A stretch of DNA of 64,000 bases from Butyrivibrio sp. FCS014 (GTDB lineage: Bacteria; Bacillota; Clostridia; Lachnospirales; Lachnospiraceae), in the NCBI RefSeq assembly GCF_000526935.1, contig NZ_JAHA01000003.1:434001-498000 (forward strand), written 5' to 3'. The translations under genes and the position numbers were made by a program. Positions 8,335 through 16,703 of this stretch are shown here, one piece after another. The stretch's first letter is position 1, and every line of letters begins with the position of its first letter. Below the pieces are notes generated by a model, which saw only the letters and a list, made by a program, of their open reading frames with translations, made no database searches and was not told the origin of the DNA.

Positions 8335-9693
8335 ATGCTGGTTTCTTCAGTTGATCTGTCAAAATACAAAAAAATGCAAAATGCTCCCTACTACAGAACC
8401 AGGGGCAAGGTTGTTAATGTTATCGGCCTTACCATTGAGTCTGCGGGCCCTGACGCCAAGCTTGGTGATATATGTCTCATCTATCCCAAGAAGAAGGATG
8501 ATGACTCCATCACAAATCGTAAGGTCAGGCCTTCCATGGCAGAGGTTGTAGGCTTTAAGGACAACCATGTTCAGCTTATGCCCTATGAGAATACCAGCGG
8601 CATAGGAAACGGAAGTATTGTAGAGAACACAGACTCTCCCCTCAGGGTTAATGTAGGTGAGGGTCTTCTTGGACAGACTCTTGACGGCCTTGGAAGGATC
8701 GATGGAACCAACTATGGCCAGGGCGTTGCCCTTGAAGGCGGTATAGCATATTCCGTAGAGAATCAACCCCCGGATCCCATGACAAGAGATCCTATTTCAG
8801 AGGTGCTTCCTCTTGGAGTTAAAGCGGTTGATGGACTTCTTACAGTTGGTAAGGGTCAGCGTATCGGTATTTTCGCGGGATCAGGTGTTGGTAAGTCAAC
8901 GCTTCTTGGTATGTTTGCAAGAAACACACAGGCCGATATAAATGTCATAGCTCTTATCGGAGAGCGAGGCAGAGAGGTCCGTGAGTTCATAGAAAGGGAT
9001 ATGGGCGAAGAAGGTATGAAAAGATCCATCGTGGTCTGCGCAACCTCTGACAAGCCTGCCCTTGAGAGACTCAAAGCGGCCAAGACCGCAACATCAATAG
9101 CAGAGTATTTCAGGGACAAAGGCAAGGATGTCCTTCTTATGATGGATTCCCTTACACGTTTTTCCATGGCTCAGCGTGAAATAGGCCTTGCCAGCGGAGA
9201 ACCCCCGGTTTCCAGAGGATATCCACCCAGTGTTTACGCGGAGATGCCCAAGCTCCTTGAAAGAGCCGGCCGTTCCCGCAAGGGTTCGATAACAGGCCTT
9301 TATACCGTTCTTGTAGATGGTGATGACATGAATGAGCCTATCACCGATACAGCCCGTGGTATTCTGGATGGCCATATCGTCCTGAATCGTAAGCTTGCGC
9401 AAAAGAATCATTACCCTGCAATAGACGTATTGGCAAGTATTTCCAGATGTATGTCTGCGATAGCAGATCCGGAGCACAAGAAAGCCGCAGGTAAGTTAAA
9501 GACAGTTCTTGCCACGTACAATGATGCGGAAGATCTTATAAACATCGGCGCCTACAGAAGCGGTGCCAACAAGAATATTGACTACGCAGTTTCCAAGATA
9601 GACAGGGTAAACGCTTTTCTTACTCAGGAGACGGATGAGAAATTCTCCTTTGAGGAGATAAGAGCTGAGCTTCTTGATATTTTTAACGATTAA
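8335..9693 (+). CDS. fliI: flagellum-specific ATPase FliI
   Basis: Hexameric ATPase that drives substrate unloading at the flagellar type III export gate. The Walker A motif is GSGVGKSTLLG (about residues 181-191), the Walker B region is VLLMMDSLTRFSMAQREIGLA, and the F1-beta-like sequence GEPPVSRGYPPSVYAEMPKLLERAGR is present in overlapping parts. 452 residues, typical. GAGGTG precedes the ATG 12 bp after fliH. Confidence 0.97.
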   Translation: MLVSSVDLSKYKKMQNAPYYRTRGKVVNVIGLTIESAGPDAKLGDICLIYPKKKDDDSITNRKVRPSMAEVVGFKDNHVQLMPYENTSGIGNGSIVENTDSPLRVNVGEGLLGQTLDGLGRIDGTNYGQGVALEGGIAYSVENQPPDPMTRDPISEVLPLGVKAVDGLLTVGKGQRIGIFAGSGVGKSTLLGMFARNTQADINVIALIGERGREVREFIERDMGEEGMKRSIVVCATSDKPALERLKAAKTATSIAEYFRDKGKDVLLMMDSLTRFSMAQREIGLASGEPPVSRGYPPSVYAEMPKLLERAGRSRKGSITGLYTVLVDGDDMNEPITDTARGILDGHIVLNRKLAQKNHYPAIDVLASISRCMSAIADPEHKKAAGKLKTVLATYNDAEDLINIGAYRSGANKNIDYAVSKIDRVNAFLTQETDEKFSFEEIRAELLDIFND

Positions 9694-9704
9694 GGAGTCT
9701 GCCC

Positions 9705-10163
9705 ATGGCAAGATTTGTATACAGTATGCAAAGCATACTTAATATCAAGCAAAAGACAGAGAGCCAGACGAAGATGGAATTTGCAATGGCTCAGGCTGAG
9801 CTCAACAAGCAGCTTGATATTCTCGATGAATATGTAAGGCGCAAAGCACAGTATCTTCAGGAAGCTGAAGACTTAAGAAATGCAGAATCCCTTAAGCTTC
9901 AGGATATTCTGGATAATCAATATGCCACCGCCCAGATGGACGTAATGATCAAGGCCCAGTCCCAGGTGGTTCAGCAATATGAGGCGGCGGTTGAGAAGGT
10001 GAGGGTTAAACTCACAAGGAATATCCAGGAGAGAAAAATGCAGGAAGTTCTAAGAGACAGAGCTTTTGAGCAATTCATGGAAGAACAGAAACAGGAAGAA
10101 TACAAGGAAAACGATCAGCGTACCAGCTTTACCTACGGACAAAGACAGAAGGAAGATAACTAA
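9705..10163 (+). CDS. fliJ: flagellar export chaperone FliJ
   Basis: A small, almost entirely helical coiled-coil protein rich in Gln, Glu, Lys and Ala (for example MEFAMAQAELNKQLDILDEY). It fits FliJ, which sits in the centre of the FliI ring and escorts export chaperones. 152 residues. AAGGAG precedes the ATG, 11 bp after fliI. Sequence conservation is low in this family, so the position after fliI is the main support. Confidence 0.85.
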   Translation: MARFVYSMQSILNIKQKTESQTKMEFAMAQAELNKQLDILDEYVRRKAQYLQEAEDLRNAESLKLQDILDNQYATAQMDVMIKAQSQVVQQYEAAVEKVRVKLTRNIQERKMQEVLRDRAFEQFMEEQKQEEYKENDQRTSFTYGQRQKEDN

Positions 10164-11117
10164 ATGGCAGACAACACTTTGCTTAATTCGCCTGACGACC
10201 CAAAAGCGGCCAAGGCCAAGCTAAAAGCTGACAAAAAAGAATATAAGAAATCCCTTAAAGAGCAAAAGAAAGCACAGAAAGAAAAGGAAAAGGAATTTGC
10301 CGACAGAACGGCGGAGATCAACGGCGATGATGCCGGAGGTCTGGCAACTCTTGTTATTACTTTTCTTATTATCCTCATATGGCTTGCTATCATGGCTCTT
10401 TTGGTAAAACTTGATGTAGGAGGTTTTGGATCAGATATTCTGGCTCCGATAATCAAGGATGTACCGTATCTTAATCTGATACTTCCGGAAGGTTCGGTTG
10501 ATAACAAGAAGGGAACTGCAACAACAGTTGAAGTTGTATCGGATGAAAGCGGCGAAGGCGCTTCAACAGGGGCAATAACCTCCCTTGAAGAAGCCATGGC
10601 TTATATAAGACGACTTGAGCAGGCACTGCAGTCGGAAATGGAGCTGAACAGCAGCTACGCCTCCACAATTGAGAAATTGCAGGCGGAAGTTGCAAGACTT
10701 GAGCCCTTTGAGAAGCAGCAGAAACAGTTCTATGAGGACAGGGCAAAGTTCTTTGAGGATATCGTATACGGAGAGAATGCACCGGATCCCGAGACCTATG
10801 TTACTTATTATGAGATGATAGATCCCGACACTGCTGCATCGATCTATGAGAAGCTTGTACAGAGCAAGTTCGACGATGCAGCCATTAAAGCTTTTGCTAC
10901 TACCTATTCCGGTATGAAGGCCAAGAGAGCAGCTGCCATATTTGATGAAATGGTCAAGGAAAACCAGATAACCCTGGTTGCCAAGATACTGGCCCAGATG
11001 AGTGTTGAGAACCGCGGTGACATTCTTTCCGCAATGGAAGAAGCCAATGCAGCAAAGCTGACTCAGCTTCTTGAACCCACATCTCTTGAACAGAAGAGCA
11101 CTAAAGTTACGGGATAA
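10164..11117 (+). CDS. MotE-like membrane coiled-coil protein with MgtE-N-like domain
   Basis: It starts on the base after the fliJ stop. A lysine-rich cytoplasmic N-terminus with AKAKLKADKKEYKKSLKEQK is followed by one membrane segment (about residues 54-78, LATLVITFLIILIWLAIMAL), a coiled coil (about 135-190) and a C-terminal helical MgtE-N-like domain (DPETYVTYYEMIDPDTAASI onward). This layout matches MotE-type proteins that help assemble or stabilise the stator, and similar genes often follow fliJ in clostridia. No fliK, flgD or flgE follows: a terminator closes the operon here. The function is inferred from architecture and place. Confidence 0.75.
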   Translation: MADNTLLNSPDDPKAAKAKLKADKKEYKKSLKEQKKAQKEKEKEFADRTAEINGDDAGGLATLVITFLIILIWLAIMALLVKLDVGGFGSDILAPIIKDVPYLNLILPEGSVDNKKGTATTVEVVSDESGEGASTGAITSLEEAMAYIRRLEQALQSEMELNSSYASTIEKLQAEVARLEPFEKQQKQFYEDRAKFFEDIVYGENAPDPETYVTYYEMIDPDTAASIYEKLVQSKFDDAAIKAFATTYSGMKAKRAAAIFDEMVKENQITLVAKILAQMSVENRGDILSAMEEANAAKLTQLLEPTSLEQKSTKVTG

Positions 11118-11148
11118 CAAAACATATTTGATCTGGCATCAGCTTATA

Positions 11149-11177
11149 GGACCGGCTTTACAGCCGGTCTTGTTTTA
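11149..11177 (+). terminator. terminator of the flagellar operon
   Basis: Perfect stem GACCGGCT/AGCCGGTC with loop TTAC, followed by TTGTTTTATTT, 33 bp after the MotE-like gene. Confidence 0.85.
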
Positions 11178-11190
11178 TTTAAAAAAGTTG

Positions 11191-11219
11191 TTGACAGAAG
11201 CAAAATACAGTATTATATT
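11191..11219 (+). promoter_or_regulatory. sigmaA promoter of the zinc efflux operon
   Basis: Consensus TTGACA (11191-11196), a 17-bp spacer and TATATT (11214-11219). The metal-responsive operator starts 9 bp downstream of the -10, where it would overlap the transcription start. Confidence 0.8.
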
Positions 11220-11227
11220 TAAATCAA

Positions 11228-11249
11228 CATATGAGCACATGTTCATATG
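11228..11249. promoter_or_regulatory. SmtB/CzrA-type operator
   Basis: Inverted repeat ATATGAGCA-CA-TGTTCATAT within CATATG ends; one mismatch from perfect symmetry. This is the 12-2-12 type site recognised by ArsR/SmtB repressors. It lies between the -10 and the repressor gene, so metal-free repressor would block its own operon. Confidence 0.75.
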
Positions 11250-11287
11250 AAAGAATATTTATTTATGTTTGCCGGAAAGGAGAGGCC

Positions 11288-11575
11288 ATGACAATTAATG
11301 ATGATAAGCTATATGATCTGGCAGAGCTGTTCAAGGTCTTTGGTGATTCAACAAGGATAAGAATACTGTTCGTGTTGTTTGAGAAGGATCTTTGTGTTCA
11401 GGAGATATCAGATGAACTTGGCATGACTCAGTCAGCGATTTCCCATCAGCTTAAGATATTGAAACAGGGTAAGCTTGTGGGAAGCAGACGAGACGGCAAG
11501 CAAATGATATATTACCTGGCCGATGATCACGTAAGGACCATTATAGATCAGGGAATAAACCATATAGAGGAGTGA
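11288..11575 (+). CDS. ArsR/SmtB-family zinc-responsive repressor
   Basis: Winged-helix repressor of 95 residues. The start at ATG 11288 follows GGAAAGGAG; the longer frame from 11231 would begin inside the operator and is rejected. The recognition helix is MTQSAISHQLKILK (residues 46-59). The C-terminal helix carries D79-x-H81-x10-H92-x2-E95, the alpha5 zinc/cobalt site of SmtB and CzrA. The alpha3 cysteine box of cadmium/lead sensors is not intact (DLCVQEI has a single Cys). Together with the operator and downstream ATPase this indicates a Zn(II)-sensing autorepressor. Confidence 0.9.
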   Translation: MTINDDKLYDLAELFKVFGDSTRIRILFVLFEKDLCVQEISDELGMTQSAISHQLKILKQGKLVGSRRDGKQMIYYLADDHVRTIIDQGINHIEE

Positions 11576-11588
11576 AAGGAGAATAGTA

Positions 11589-11807
11589 ATGAAGAAAACA
11601 TTTAAATGCGAGGTTGATTGTGCAAACTGTGCAGCAAAGATGGAGGAAGCTGTTAAGAAGATAGACGGTGTAGTAAGTGCAAGAGTTAACTTTATGACTC
11701 AGAAATTTACCCTTGAAGCAGCTGATGACATTTTTGACAAAGTATTTGACGATGCAGTAAAGGCCTGCAAGAAGGTAGAGCCTGACTGCGAGATAGAGAA
11801 AGCATAA
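11589..11807 (+). CDS. free-standing heavy-metal-associated (HMA) domain protein
   Basis: 72-residue ferredoxin-like HMA domain with the metal-binding motif DCANC (C11 and C14). The aspartate before the first cysteine resembles zinc-type HMA domains (DCxxC) rather than copper-type MxCxxC. Twelve to thirteen bases separate it from both neighbours. The following ATPase has no HMA domain, so this small protein is probably its detached metal-binding domain or a zinc chaperone. AAGGAGAATAGT precedes the ATG. Confidence 0.85.
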   Translation: MKKTFKCEVDCANCAAKMEEAVKKIDGVVSARVNFMTQKFTLEAADDIFDKVFDDAVKACKKVEPDCEIEKA

Positions 11808-11820
11808 GAAGGCGATCATT

Positions 11821-13716
11821 ATGACCAAGAAACAGAAGAAAGTCAGAAACAGAATACTGGTTGTACTGGTTATTTTCATAGTACTTCTCGTTCTTGATAA
11901 GACAGGTCTTCTTGATCCGGTTCCCGAGATTGCAAAATTCATTATATATCTGATCCCTTATATCATCATCGGATATGACGTTATAAGAAAGGCTGCTATC
12001 AATATCAGCCACGGTCAGGTGTTTGATGAGAATTTCCTTATGATGATAGCAACCTTCGGAGCTTTCGGAATCAGGGAATACTCAGAGGCCCTTGCTGTAA
12101 TGCTCTTTTACCAGGTGGGCGAGCTGTTCCAGAGCTACGCAGTAGGTAAGTCAAGACAGTCAATTTCAGACCTTATGAGCATCGCTCCCGAAACCGCCAA
12201 TATCATCAGGGAAGACGGAAGCGTTGAAGAGACAGATCCCGAGAGCGTATCTGTAGGAGATACACTTCTTGTAAGAGCCGGTGAAAAGATTCCTGTAGAC
12301 GGCGTTGTTGTTGAAGGAGAGTCCTTTATAGACACAGCTGCCCTTACCGGAGAATCCGTTCCAAGAAGAGCAACAGTCGGTGATCAGGTGATCAGCGGAT
12401 GCATCAACGGTGAAGGAATCCTTAAGGTAAGAGTTGAGAAGGATTACGAGAATTCAACTGTTGCCAAGATACTCGAACTGGTTGAGAATGCCAGCAACAA
12501 GAAATCCAGGATGGAGAATTTCATCACAAGATTTGCCAGGTATTACACTCCCGTTGTAACTATCGGAGCCGTACTTCTGGCTGTGTTGCCGCCTCTTTTT
12601 ACAGATATTGTATTTGCTGACAGCATAAGAAGAGCCTGCATTTTCCTTATTGTTTCCTGTCCATGCGCACTGGTGATTTCCGTTCCCCTGGGCTTCTTTG
12701 GAGGAATCGGAGCTTCATCCAGAAACGGTGTGCTTGTTAAGGGAAGTAACTTCCTTGAGGCAGCTGCCGGAATCGACACCGTAGTTTTTGATAAGACAGG
12801 AACCATCACAAAGGGTGAGTTCAAGGTGGGTGAGATCTATCCTTCATCCTCAGTTGATATTACCAAGGATCAGCTGCTTGAAATGGCAGCATACGGCGAG
12901 GCACTTTCGAATCACCCCATTGCCCGCTCGATTCTTCAGTGCTACAAGGAGAAGACCGGAAGCGAACCTGATCTTTCAGCCATTGATGAGGGCTCAAGCA
13001 AGGAGATTGCCGGAAACGGTGTATCTACAATCCTTCAGGGAAAAGAGCTGAAGGTTGGCAAGGAGAAGTTCGCCGGAGCCAAGTCAGGCATCGGACTTCT
13101 CGATGAGGCCGCAGGTACAGTGGTTCATGTATCCTATGACGGACAGTACCTTGGTGCCATTGTCATAGAGGATGCCATTAAAGAAGGCATAAGTGAGGGA
13201 ATAGCTTCACTTTACGACCTTGGAGTAAAAAGAGCTGTCATGCTCACCGGGGACAACAAAGACATCGCACAGCACGTCGCGGATAAAGTCGGAATCAATG
13301 ACGTAATGGCAGGCCTTTTGCCTGCTGACAAGGTGGCTGCTGTTGAAAAAATGCTTTCAAAAGAGGATAATGGGAATAGACTAGCGTTTGTCGGAGATGG
13401 TATCAATGATGCCCCTGTCCTTATGAGAGCAGATGTCGGATTTGCCATGGGGTCTCTTGGCTCGGATGCAGCCATTGAGGCAGCTGACATTGTCATAATG
13501 GATGATGATATCAGGAAGATCTCTTCAGTTATCAGAATAGCCAGAAAGACCGTAAGGATCGTAAGAGAGAATATTGTTTTTGCTCTTGCGGTAAAGTTTA
13601 TCATTCTTGTCCTTGGAGCCCTTGGACTTACAACCATGTGGCTTGCGGTTTTTGGTGACGTAGGTGTTGCTGTTATCGCGATACTGAACTCCATGAGAAC
13701 GCTTAAGACAAAATAA
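11821..13716 (+). CDS. P1B-type Zn/Cd/Pb-exporting ATPase (ZntA/CadA type)
   Basis: 631-residue metal pump. The membrane ion motif is C280-P281-C282 in VSCPCALVIS, the phosphorylated aspartate is D324 in DKTGT, the actuator loop TGES is near residue 178, and GDGINDAP is the hinge motif. The last membrane helix contains GDVGVAVIAILNSMR, the acidic residue pattern of zinc-type rather than copper-type pumps. The N-terminal HMA domain usual for CadA/ZntA is absent and encoded by the gene upstream. It is controlled by the ArsR-type repressor in the same operon. Confidence 0.93.
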   Translation: MTKKQKKVRNRILVVLVIFIVLLVLDKTGLLDPVPEIAKFIIYLIPYIIIGYDVIRKAAINISHGQVFDENFLMMIATFGAFGIREYSEALAVMLFYQVGELFQSYAVGKSRQSISDLMSIAPETANIIREDGSVEETDPESVSVGDTLLVRAGEKIPVDGVVVEGESFIDTAALTGESVPRRATVGDQVISGCINGEGILKVRVEKDYENSTVAKILELVENASNKKSRMENFITRFARYYTPVVTIGAVLLAVLPPLFTDIVFADSIRRACIFLIVSCPCALVISVPLGFFGGIGASSRNGVLVKGSNFLEAAAGIDTVVFDKTGTITKGEFKVGEIYPSSSVDITKDQLLEMAAYGEALSNHPIARSILQCYKEKTGSEPDLSAIDEGSSKEIAGNGVSTILQGKELKVGKEKFAGAKSGIGLLDEAAGTVVHVSYDGQYLGAIVIEDAIKEGISEGIASLYDLGVKRAVMLTGDNKDIAQHVADKVGINDVMAGLLPADKVAAVEKMLSKEDNGNRLAFVGDGINDAPVLMRADVGFAMGSLGSDAAIEAADIVIMDDDIRKISSVIRIARKTVRIVRENIVFALAVKFIILVLGALGLTTMWLAVFGDVGVAVIAILNSMRTLKTK

Positions 13717-13739
13717 GCTTCTTTGGAGGTTATACATAA

Positions 13740-15743
13740 ATGCCAAAAGCAGAACGTTACGTAGGGGAATTACTGTTAAAGCTCCTTGCCAGGGAGACCG
13801 GTGAGATCAGTAAGGTGGATTACAATCCACAGAAAACTGCATTTCACGGTCATACCTACACAGGAGAGACCGCACTGGAGCGGCGGTCACCGGAATCCCA
13901 GGGCGTAAGTTCTGCTTTTTTCTGTGATCTTTTAAGGACGCTTAACAGGGATAAGGGTTCCAACATCCATAAATTCATGGCCTTAAGACATGGCTATGTC
14001 ATCGCCGAATGCGCCTTCGAGCCTTTCGACATGGATATGTGGCATGTATCCTATTCCATGTGTAAGAGCGTTGTGGGAATGGCAATCGGCATTTTGATAG
14101 ACGAGGAGAAGCTTTCCCTTGACAGTAAGCTTCAGGATATTCTCGGATCCAGGCTCAGTCCTTTCGGATTCTTCAAAAAATCCATCACTGTACTTAATCT
14201 TCTTAATATGTCCGCAGGTGTTGAATTTAACGAAGCCGGAGCTCTTTCCGGAAATGACTGGAGAAAGAGCTATCTTGAATCAGCTCTTAAATTTGAGCCG
14301 GGAACAAAATTCGAATATAACAGCATGAATACCTACATGCTCTCTGCCATAGTGACGGAAATTACAGGAAAATCCCTCTTTGATTTCTGTAAGGAGAGGA
14401 TCTTTGATCCTATGGGTATAAAAAGAGTCTTCTGGGAGAGCTGTCCCCAGAGCATAACCAAGGGCGGCTGGGGACTGTTCATAAGGGCCGAGGATATGGC
14501 TAAGCTCGGTCAGCTTTATCTGAATAAGGGCAACTGGAACGGAACTCAGATCGTCTCGGAAGAGTGGGTTGAAAAGTCCACTTCCTGGCAGATAGAGACC
14601 GACAGAGAAGACAACAAGCACTACGGCTTTCAGCTCTGGATAAACGATGACAGGCCCGGGTCCTATGCCTATAACGGAATGCTTGGTCAGAACGTCTTTG
14701 TTTATCCCGATATTGACATGGTCATAGTCACAAACGGAGGCAATCAGGAACTTTTCCAGACAAGCTCCATGGCTACCACCATCAGAAATTACATGAAGGA
14801 CGTGATAAAGCCTTCGGATGAAGCACTTCCTGAAGACTTTTCAGCACTGACTCAGCTTAAGGCCCTGTGCAGATCCTTCGACGGAAGAAGCAGGTCTTTT
14901 CCCACCATCTGCAGTGGCGGCTGGAAAAACAGAAGCGTAAGGATGACAAAGGGATACAGAAGATCTGTGACAAAAACGCTTCCCGGAAGAGCTGAGAGCG
15001 GCACGGACATTCTTCTTAGGGCTGATGCAAGGAACGAGAAGCAGCTTCTTCACAGCTGGGTAAAGAACCTGGACGGACTGAAGTACGATTTTGAGACCCA
15101 GGGCCTTGGAATCTTTCCTTTGATGATGCAGATAGTCCACAACAACTTCACCGACGGCATAAGGAGCATATGCTTTAGGGTAACGCCGGAAAATGCCTTC
15201 TACATGGATGTATATGAAGGCGAGGCCATATTCAGGTTGAGGCTTGGCTTTGATGGCAACCATTACGTCAGTGACATCAATATGCACAGCGAGAACTACA
15301 AGGTGGTGATAAAGTCCTCGGTAAAAAGAGATGAGTATAACCGCATAGTTCTTAAGAATGATATCTACTATGTGGAGGAGGCATGTTCAAGATCCTTTAA
15401 TATATACTTTGATCTTTCGGATCTTAACCGTATTGAACTTAGAATGACGGAGACTCCCGGAACGGGAATGCTGATGGAAGCCATGGACAACTTCAATATT
15501 GAAGGAGCAGGTCTTGAGTCAGCAATCATCAACAGGTTCATAAAGGGCGGTATGAAGAGCGTATTTACCGATGCCATCAAGAATATGCTTCAGCCTATTT
15601 TCTATGCAAACTTAGAGAACCCATATCTGGATATACCAATGGACCTTGGTGATGAGGCTGAAAGTGGTGAAGAAGTCAGTCAGGAGATGACAGATTCTGC
15701 GGTCCCGGAGGAGCCGGAAGATGAAGAAGGGGATATTACCTGA
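13740..15743 (+). CDS. serine hydrolase of the beta-lactamase/penicillin-binding-protein-like family, with extra C-terminal domain
   Basis: The N-terminal ~360 residues are a class C beta-lactamase-like hydrolase: catalytic S106-x-x-K109 (SMCKSVVGMAIG), Y193-N-S (FEYNSMNTYMLS), and glycine-rich strands near GMLGQNVFVYPD. The remaining ~300 residues (including WKNRSVRMTKGYRR and an acidic tail with EEPEDEEGDIT) form a domain I do not recognise. There is no signal peptide, so it probably acts in the cytoplasm as an esterase or peptidase rather than as a resistance enzyme. TTGGAGG precedes the ATG. It follows the zinc pump by 23 bp but its function looks unrelated. Confidence 0.8.
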   Translation: MPKAERYVGELLLKLLARETGEISKVDYNPQKTAFHGHTYTGETALERRSPESQGVSSAFFCDLLRTLNRDKGSNIHKFMALRHGYVIAECAFEPFDMDMWHVSYSMCKSVVGMAIGILIDEEKLSLDSKLQDILGSRLSPFGFFKKSITVLNLLNMSAGVEFNEAGALSGNDWRKSYLESALKFEPGTKFEYNSMNTYMLSAIVTEITGKSLFDFCKERIFDPMGIKRVFWESCPQSITKGGWGLFIRAEDMAKLGQLYLNKGNWNGTQIVSEEWVEKSTSWQIETDREDNKHYGFQLWINDDRPGSYAYNGMLGQNVFVYPDIDMVIVTNGGNQELFQTSSMATTIRNYMKDVIKPSDEALPEDFSALTQLKALCRSFDGRSRSFPTICSGGWKNRSVRMTKGYRRSVTKTLPGRAESGTDILLRADARNEKQLLHSWVKNLDGLKYDFETQGLGIFPLMMQIVHNNFTDGIRSICFRVTPENAFYMDVYEGEAIFRLRLGFDGNHYVSDINMHSENYKVVIKSSVKRDEYNRIVLKNDIYYVEEACSRSFNIYFDLSDLNRIELRMTETPGTGMLMEAMDNFNIEGAGLESAIINRFIKGGMKSVFTDAIKNMLQPIFYANLENPYLDIPMDLGDEAESGEEVSQEMTDSAVPEEPEDEEGDIT

Positions 15744-15773
15744 ACATTAAAGACAGTAATAAGACCACATATA

Positions 15774-15782
15774 TGCTATACT
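15774..15782 (+). promoter_or_regulatory. extended -10 promoter candidate before the purine salvage genes
   Basis: TG-C-TATACT at 15774-15782 in the 110-bp AT-rich gap before the nucleoside phosphorylase. No good -35 hexamer is visible at 16-18 bp. Confidence 0.4.
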
Positions 15783-15853
15783 TAAACAGTATGTAAAAAG
15801 AGCTTTTGTATGAATTCATATTTTAAAATATCAGTAAAGAGAGGTGTATATTT

Positions 15854-16690
15854 ATGGGAAATGCAGTTTATGAAAAACTTTTAGCCTGTAAGGAAGCTGT
15901 AAGAAAGGTAACAGACTTTGTGCCCGATGTGGCTCTGATTCTGGGCTCAGGACTTGGCAACTATGCCGAGAATATCAAGATCGAATGTGAGATCAGCTAC
16001 AGAGATATCCCGGGATTCCCCGTTTCAACAGTACCCGGACACGACGGGAAGTTTATTTTCGGATATCTTGATGACGTAAAGATCGTATGCATGAAGGGAA
16101 GAGTTCACTTCTATGAAGGCTATGACATTACCGATGTTGTACTTCCCGCAAGACTCATGCATATGCTGGGAGCGAAGATTCTTTTCCTGACAAATGCCGC
16201 AGGCGGCCTTGGAAAGGGATTTTCTGCAGGTGATCTTATGCTGATCACGGACCATGTTTCAATCTTTGCGCCTAACCCTCTTATCGGCGCCAACCTTGAT
16301 GAACTCGGACCCAGATTCCCCGACATGTCCAATGTCTATGACAAGGACCTTCAGGAGATCATTAAGTCCGTTGCCAAAGATAACGGGATCAAGCTTCAGG
16401 AGGGCGTATACTGCCAGCTTACAGGACCTTCCTTCGAGTCTCCTGCTGAGATCAGACTTCTTGCAGGCCTTGGAGTATCTGCAGTCGGCATGAGTACAGT
16501 AAATGAGGCAATTGCTGCAAATCACATGGGTATGAAGATCTGCGGCGTTTCCTGCATCAGCAATCTTGCTGCAGGAATCAGTGATGTTCCTCTTTGCCAT
16601 GAGGAGGTTCAGGAAGCTGCGGATAAGGCGGCGCCTCTTTTCACAAAGCTCGTTACAGAGTCCATCAAGAGATTTAATACTATAGATTAA
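15854..16690 (+). CDS. punA: purine nucleoside phosphorylase (inosine/guanosine type)
   Basis: Phosphorolysis of purine (deoxy)nucleosides to base and (deoxy)ribose-1-phosphate. The phosphate-binding loop LILGSGLGNYA is near residue 30; PGFPVSTVPGHDGKF carries the catalytic histidine region; GRVHFYEGY, TNAAGG and the C-terminal SxVxE-type segment GMSTVNEAIAANHMGM are all present. 278 residues, the trimeric low-molecular-mass class. GAGAGGTG precedes the ATG. It is followed after 13 bp by a deaminase-like amidohydrolase, forming a small nucleoside salvage group. Confidence 0.94.
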   Translation: MGNAVYEKLLACKEAVRKVTDFVPDVALILGSGLGNYAENIKIECEISYRDIPGFPVSTVPGHDGKFIFGYLDDVKIVCMKGRVHFYEGYDITDVVLPARLMHMLGAKILFLTNAAGGLGKGFSAGDLMLITDHVSIFAPNPLIGANLDELGPRFPDMSNVYDKDLQEIIKSVAKDNGIKLQEGVYCQLTGPSFESPAEIRLLAGLGVSAVGMSTVNEAIAANHMGMKICGVSCISNLAAGISDVPLCHEEVQEAADKAAPLFTKLVTESIKRFNTID

Positions 16691-16703
16691 CCGGAGAATA
16701 AGC

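Noticed and set aside
11231..11287. Longer start for the ArsR-type repressor
   Set aside because: The ATG lies inside the operator palindrome and downstream codons are not conserved-looking; ATG 11288 has a strong ribosome binding site.
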